Assembly (NCBI GenBank): GCA_041748075.1 | Contig: JBGTDX010000132.1 | Coordinates: 1 to 24,096 of the forward strand | Origin: JBGSYJ01 sp041748075 | GTDB lineage: Bacteria; Acidobacteriota; Thermoanaerobaculia; Gp7-AA8 | Reading direction: 5' to 3' | Length of the DNA stretch: 24,096 nt | In this document: piece after piece, positions 23,671-24,096 of the stretch | How the letters are laid out: the number at the start of each line of letters is the position of its first letter | Position numbering within the stretch: the first letter of the stretch is position 1 | Translations under genes and position numbers: made by a program | Notes under the pieces: model-generated | The model's database searches: none | What the model saw: only the letters and a program-made list of their open reading frames with translations | What the model was told of the DNA's origin: nothing

Positions 23671-23961
23671 TCAGCGCGAGAGCTTCGGGCGAAGGTCTTC
23701 CAGTTTCGGATTCATCGTCCGGATTAGTGCTTCCTTCTTGCTTCTTCGCCAGCCCTTGATTTCCTTCTCGCGCGCGATAGCCTGTCTTACATCGCCGCGC
23801 TCTTCAAAGTACAGAAGTCGGCAGACGCGATACCTCCGGGTGAACACGCCCCCGAGGCCTGACGAATGTTTATTTATGCGCTGCTGAAGGTTATTGGTGA
23901 TGCCGACGTATAGCGTCGTTCCTCCGGCATTCGTGAGTATGTATACGTAGTACGACTTCAT
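23671..23961 (-). CDS. GIY-YIG family nuclease (UPF0213/YhbQ type)
   Basis: A 96-residue single-domain GIY-YIG endonuclease-like protein. The paired motifs are YYVYIL (4-9) and TLYVGIT (16-22), followed by Arg28 and His32 in LQQRINKH and the catalytic glutamate region AIAREKEIKGW (61-71), then the family ending NPKLEDL. The usual length of this group is 80-100 residues. I chose the ATG at 23961. The frame runs on to 24063, but there it reads through the second palindromic element and yields no sensible protein. The gene is bracketed by two copies of that element, 7 bases downstream and 40 bases upstream. It looks slightly less GC-rich than its neighbours by eye. Its biological role in such small forms is not established. 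Confidence 0.9.
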   Translation of the reverse strand: MKSYYVYILTNAGGTTLYVGITNNLQQRINKHSSGLGGVFTRRYRVCRLLYFEERGDVRQAIAREKEIKGWRRSKKEALIRTMNPKLEDLRPKLSR

Positions 23962-24001
23962 ACGTCCGAGGATACCTCGGAGGCAGAAATCGTCGAACGC
24001 G

Positions 24002-24096
24002 CTTGTCATCCCGAGCTTGGTTGGGCGGAAGGGAGGGGCGAGGGATCTCCGGCGATGGTACATAGCTGCCTATCGTCCCGTCACCACTCTGTGCCC
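24002..24096. mobile_element. second copy of the palindromic element, cut by the window end
   Basis: Positions 24001-24096 are identical to 23492-23587 over 96 bases, with a further five matching bases (GAACG) after one mismatch on the left. The copy is in the same orientation as the complete one, so the GIY-YIG gene lies between direct repeats. The right arm falls outside the window. Confidence 0.85.

Noticed and set aside
23962..24063. 34-residue N-terminal extension of the GIY-YIG protein
   Set aside because: It is a translation of the palindromic element copy and its flank; the family starts at the YYVYIL segment.
1..24096. tRNA, rRNA, integrase, transposase or phage genes
   Set aside because: None was recognised on either strand; the only mobile-like features are the palindromic elements around the GIY-YIG gene.

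Overview
The window looks like a chromosomal segment of a GC-rich, Gram-negative, respiring soil- or sediment-type bacterium, most likely an acidobacterium. That placement is inference from gene content: an Oar-type TonB-dependent receptor with an N-terminal carboxypeptidase-regulatory domain, a sulfatase-fold/TPR lipoprotein, a DUF4097 surface protein and a System I cytochrome c maturation operon. There is no rRNA, tRNA, CRISPR array or phage module.

Region 1 (319-7641, +) is a complete, tightly overlapping cytochrome c maturation operon in the order ccmA-B-C-D-E-F-G-H-I. It moves haem across the membrane (CcmABCD), loads it on the chaperone CcmE, keeps apocytochrome thiols reduced (CcmG, CcmH) and ligates the haem (CcmF, CcmH, CcmI). 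The 49-residue ccmD is present between ccmC and ccmE, with 4-base overlaps on both sides. A 33-bp perfect inverted repeat lies upstream of ccmA.

Region 2 (7646-15707) is mostly envelope genes: a DUF502 membrane protein (-); a small membrane/coiled-coil protein followed by a dTDP-glucose 4,6-dehydratase (+); DUF4112 and a two-HKD cardiolipin synthase-like enzyme (-); a YihY/BrkB membrane protein with a C-terminal winged-helix-like tail (+); and a TPR/double cyclic-nucleotide-binding protein followed by a PAP2 phosphatase (-).

Region 3 (15835-23370) holds exported proteins: a CrtC/AttH-type lipocalin-like protein, a DUF4097 repeat protein, the large TonB-dependent receptor with a good terminator behind it, and an alkaline-phosphatase-superfamily (sulfatase-like) TPR lipoprotein on the minus strand.

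Region 4 (23439-24096) is the most unusual. A small GIY-YIG nuclease gene is bracketed by two copies, in the same orientation, of a palindromic element. The complete copy is 171 bp with 62-bp inverted arms; the other copy is cut by the window edge, and the 96 shared bases are identical. This looks like a nuclease-associated dispersed repeat, analogous in layout to REP/RAYT systems but with a different enzyme fold.

Between genes there is a rich set of palindromes built from short-period units: GAATGNN heptads at four places, GGNNAC hexamers at one, and a 220-bp nested palindrome before the TonB receptor. Four genes without a Shine-Dalgarno sequence have a TATNNT-like or CATAAT hexamer 6-10 nt before their start codon, suggesting leaderless or short-leader mRNAs.
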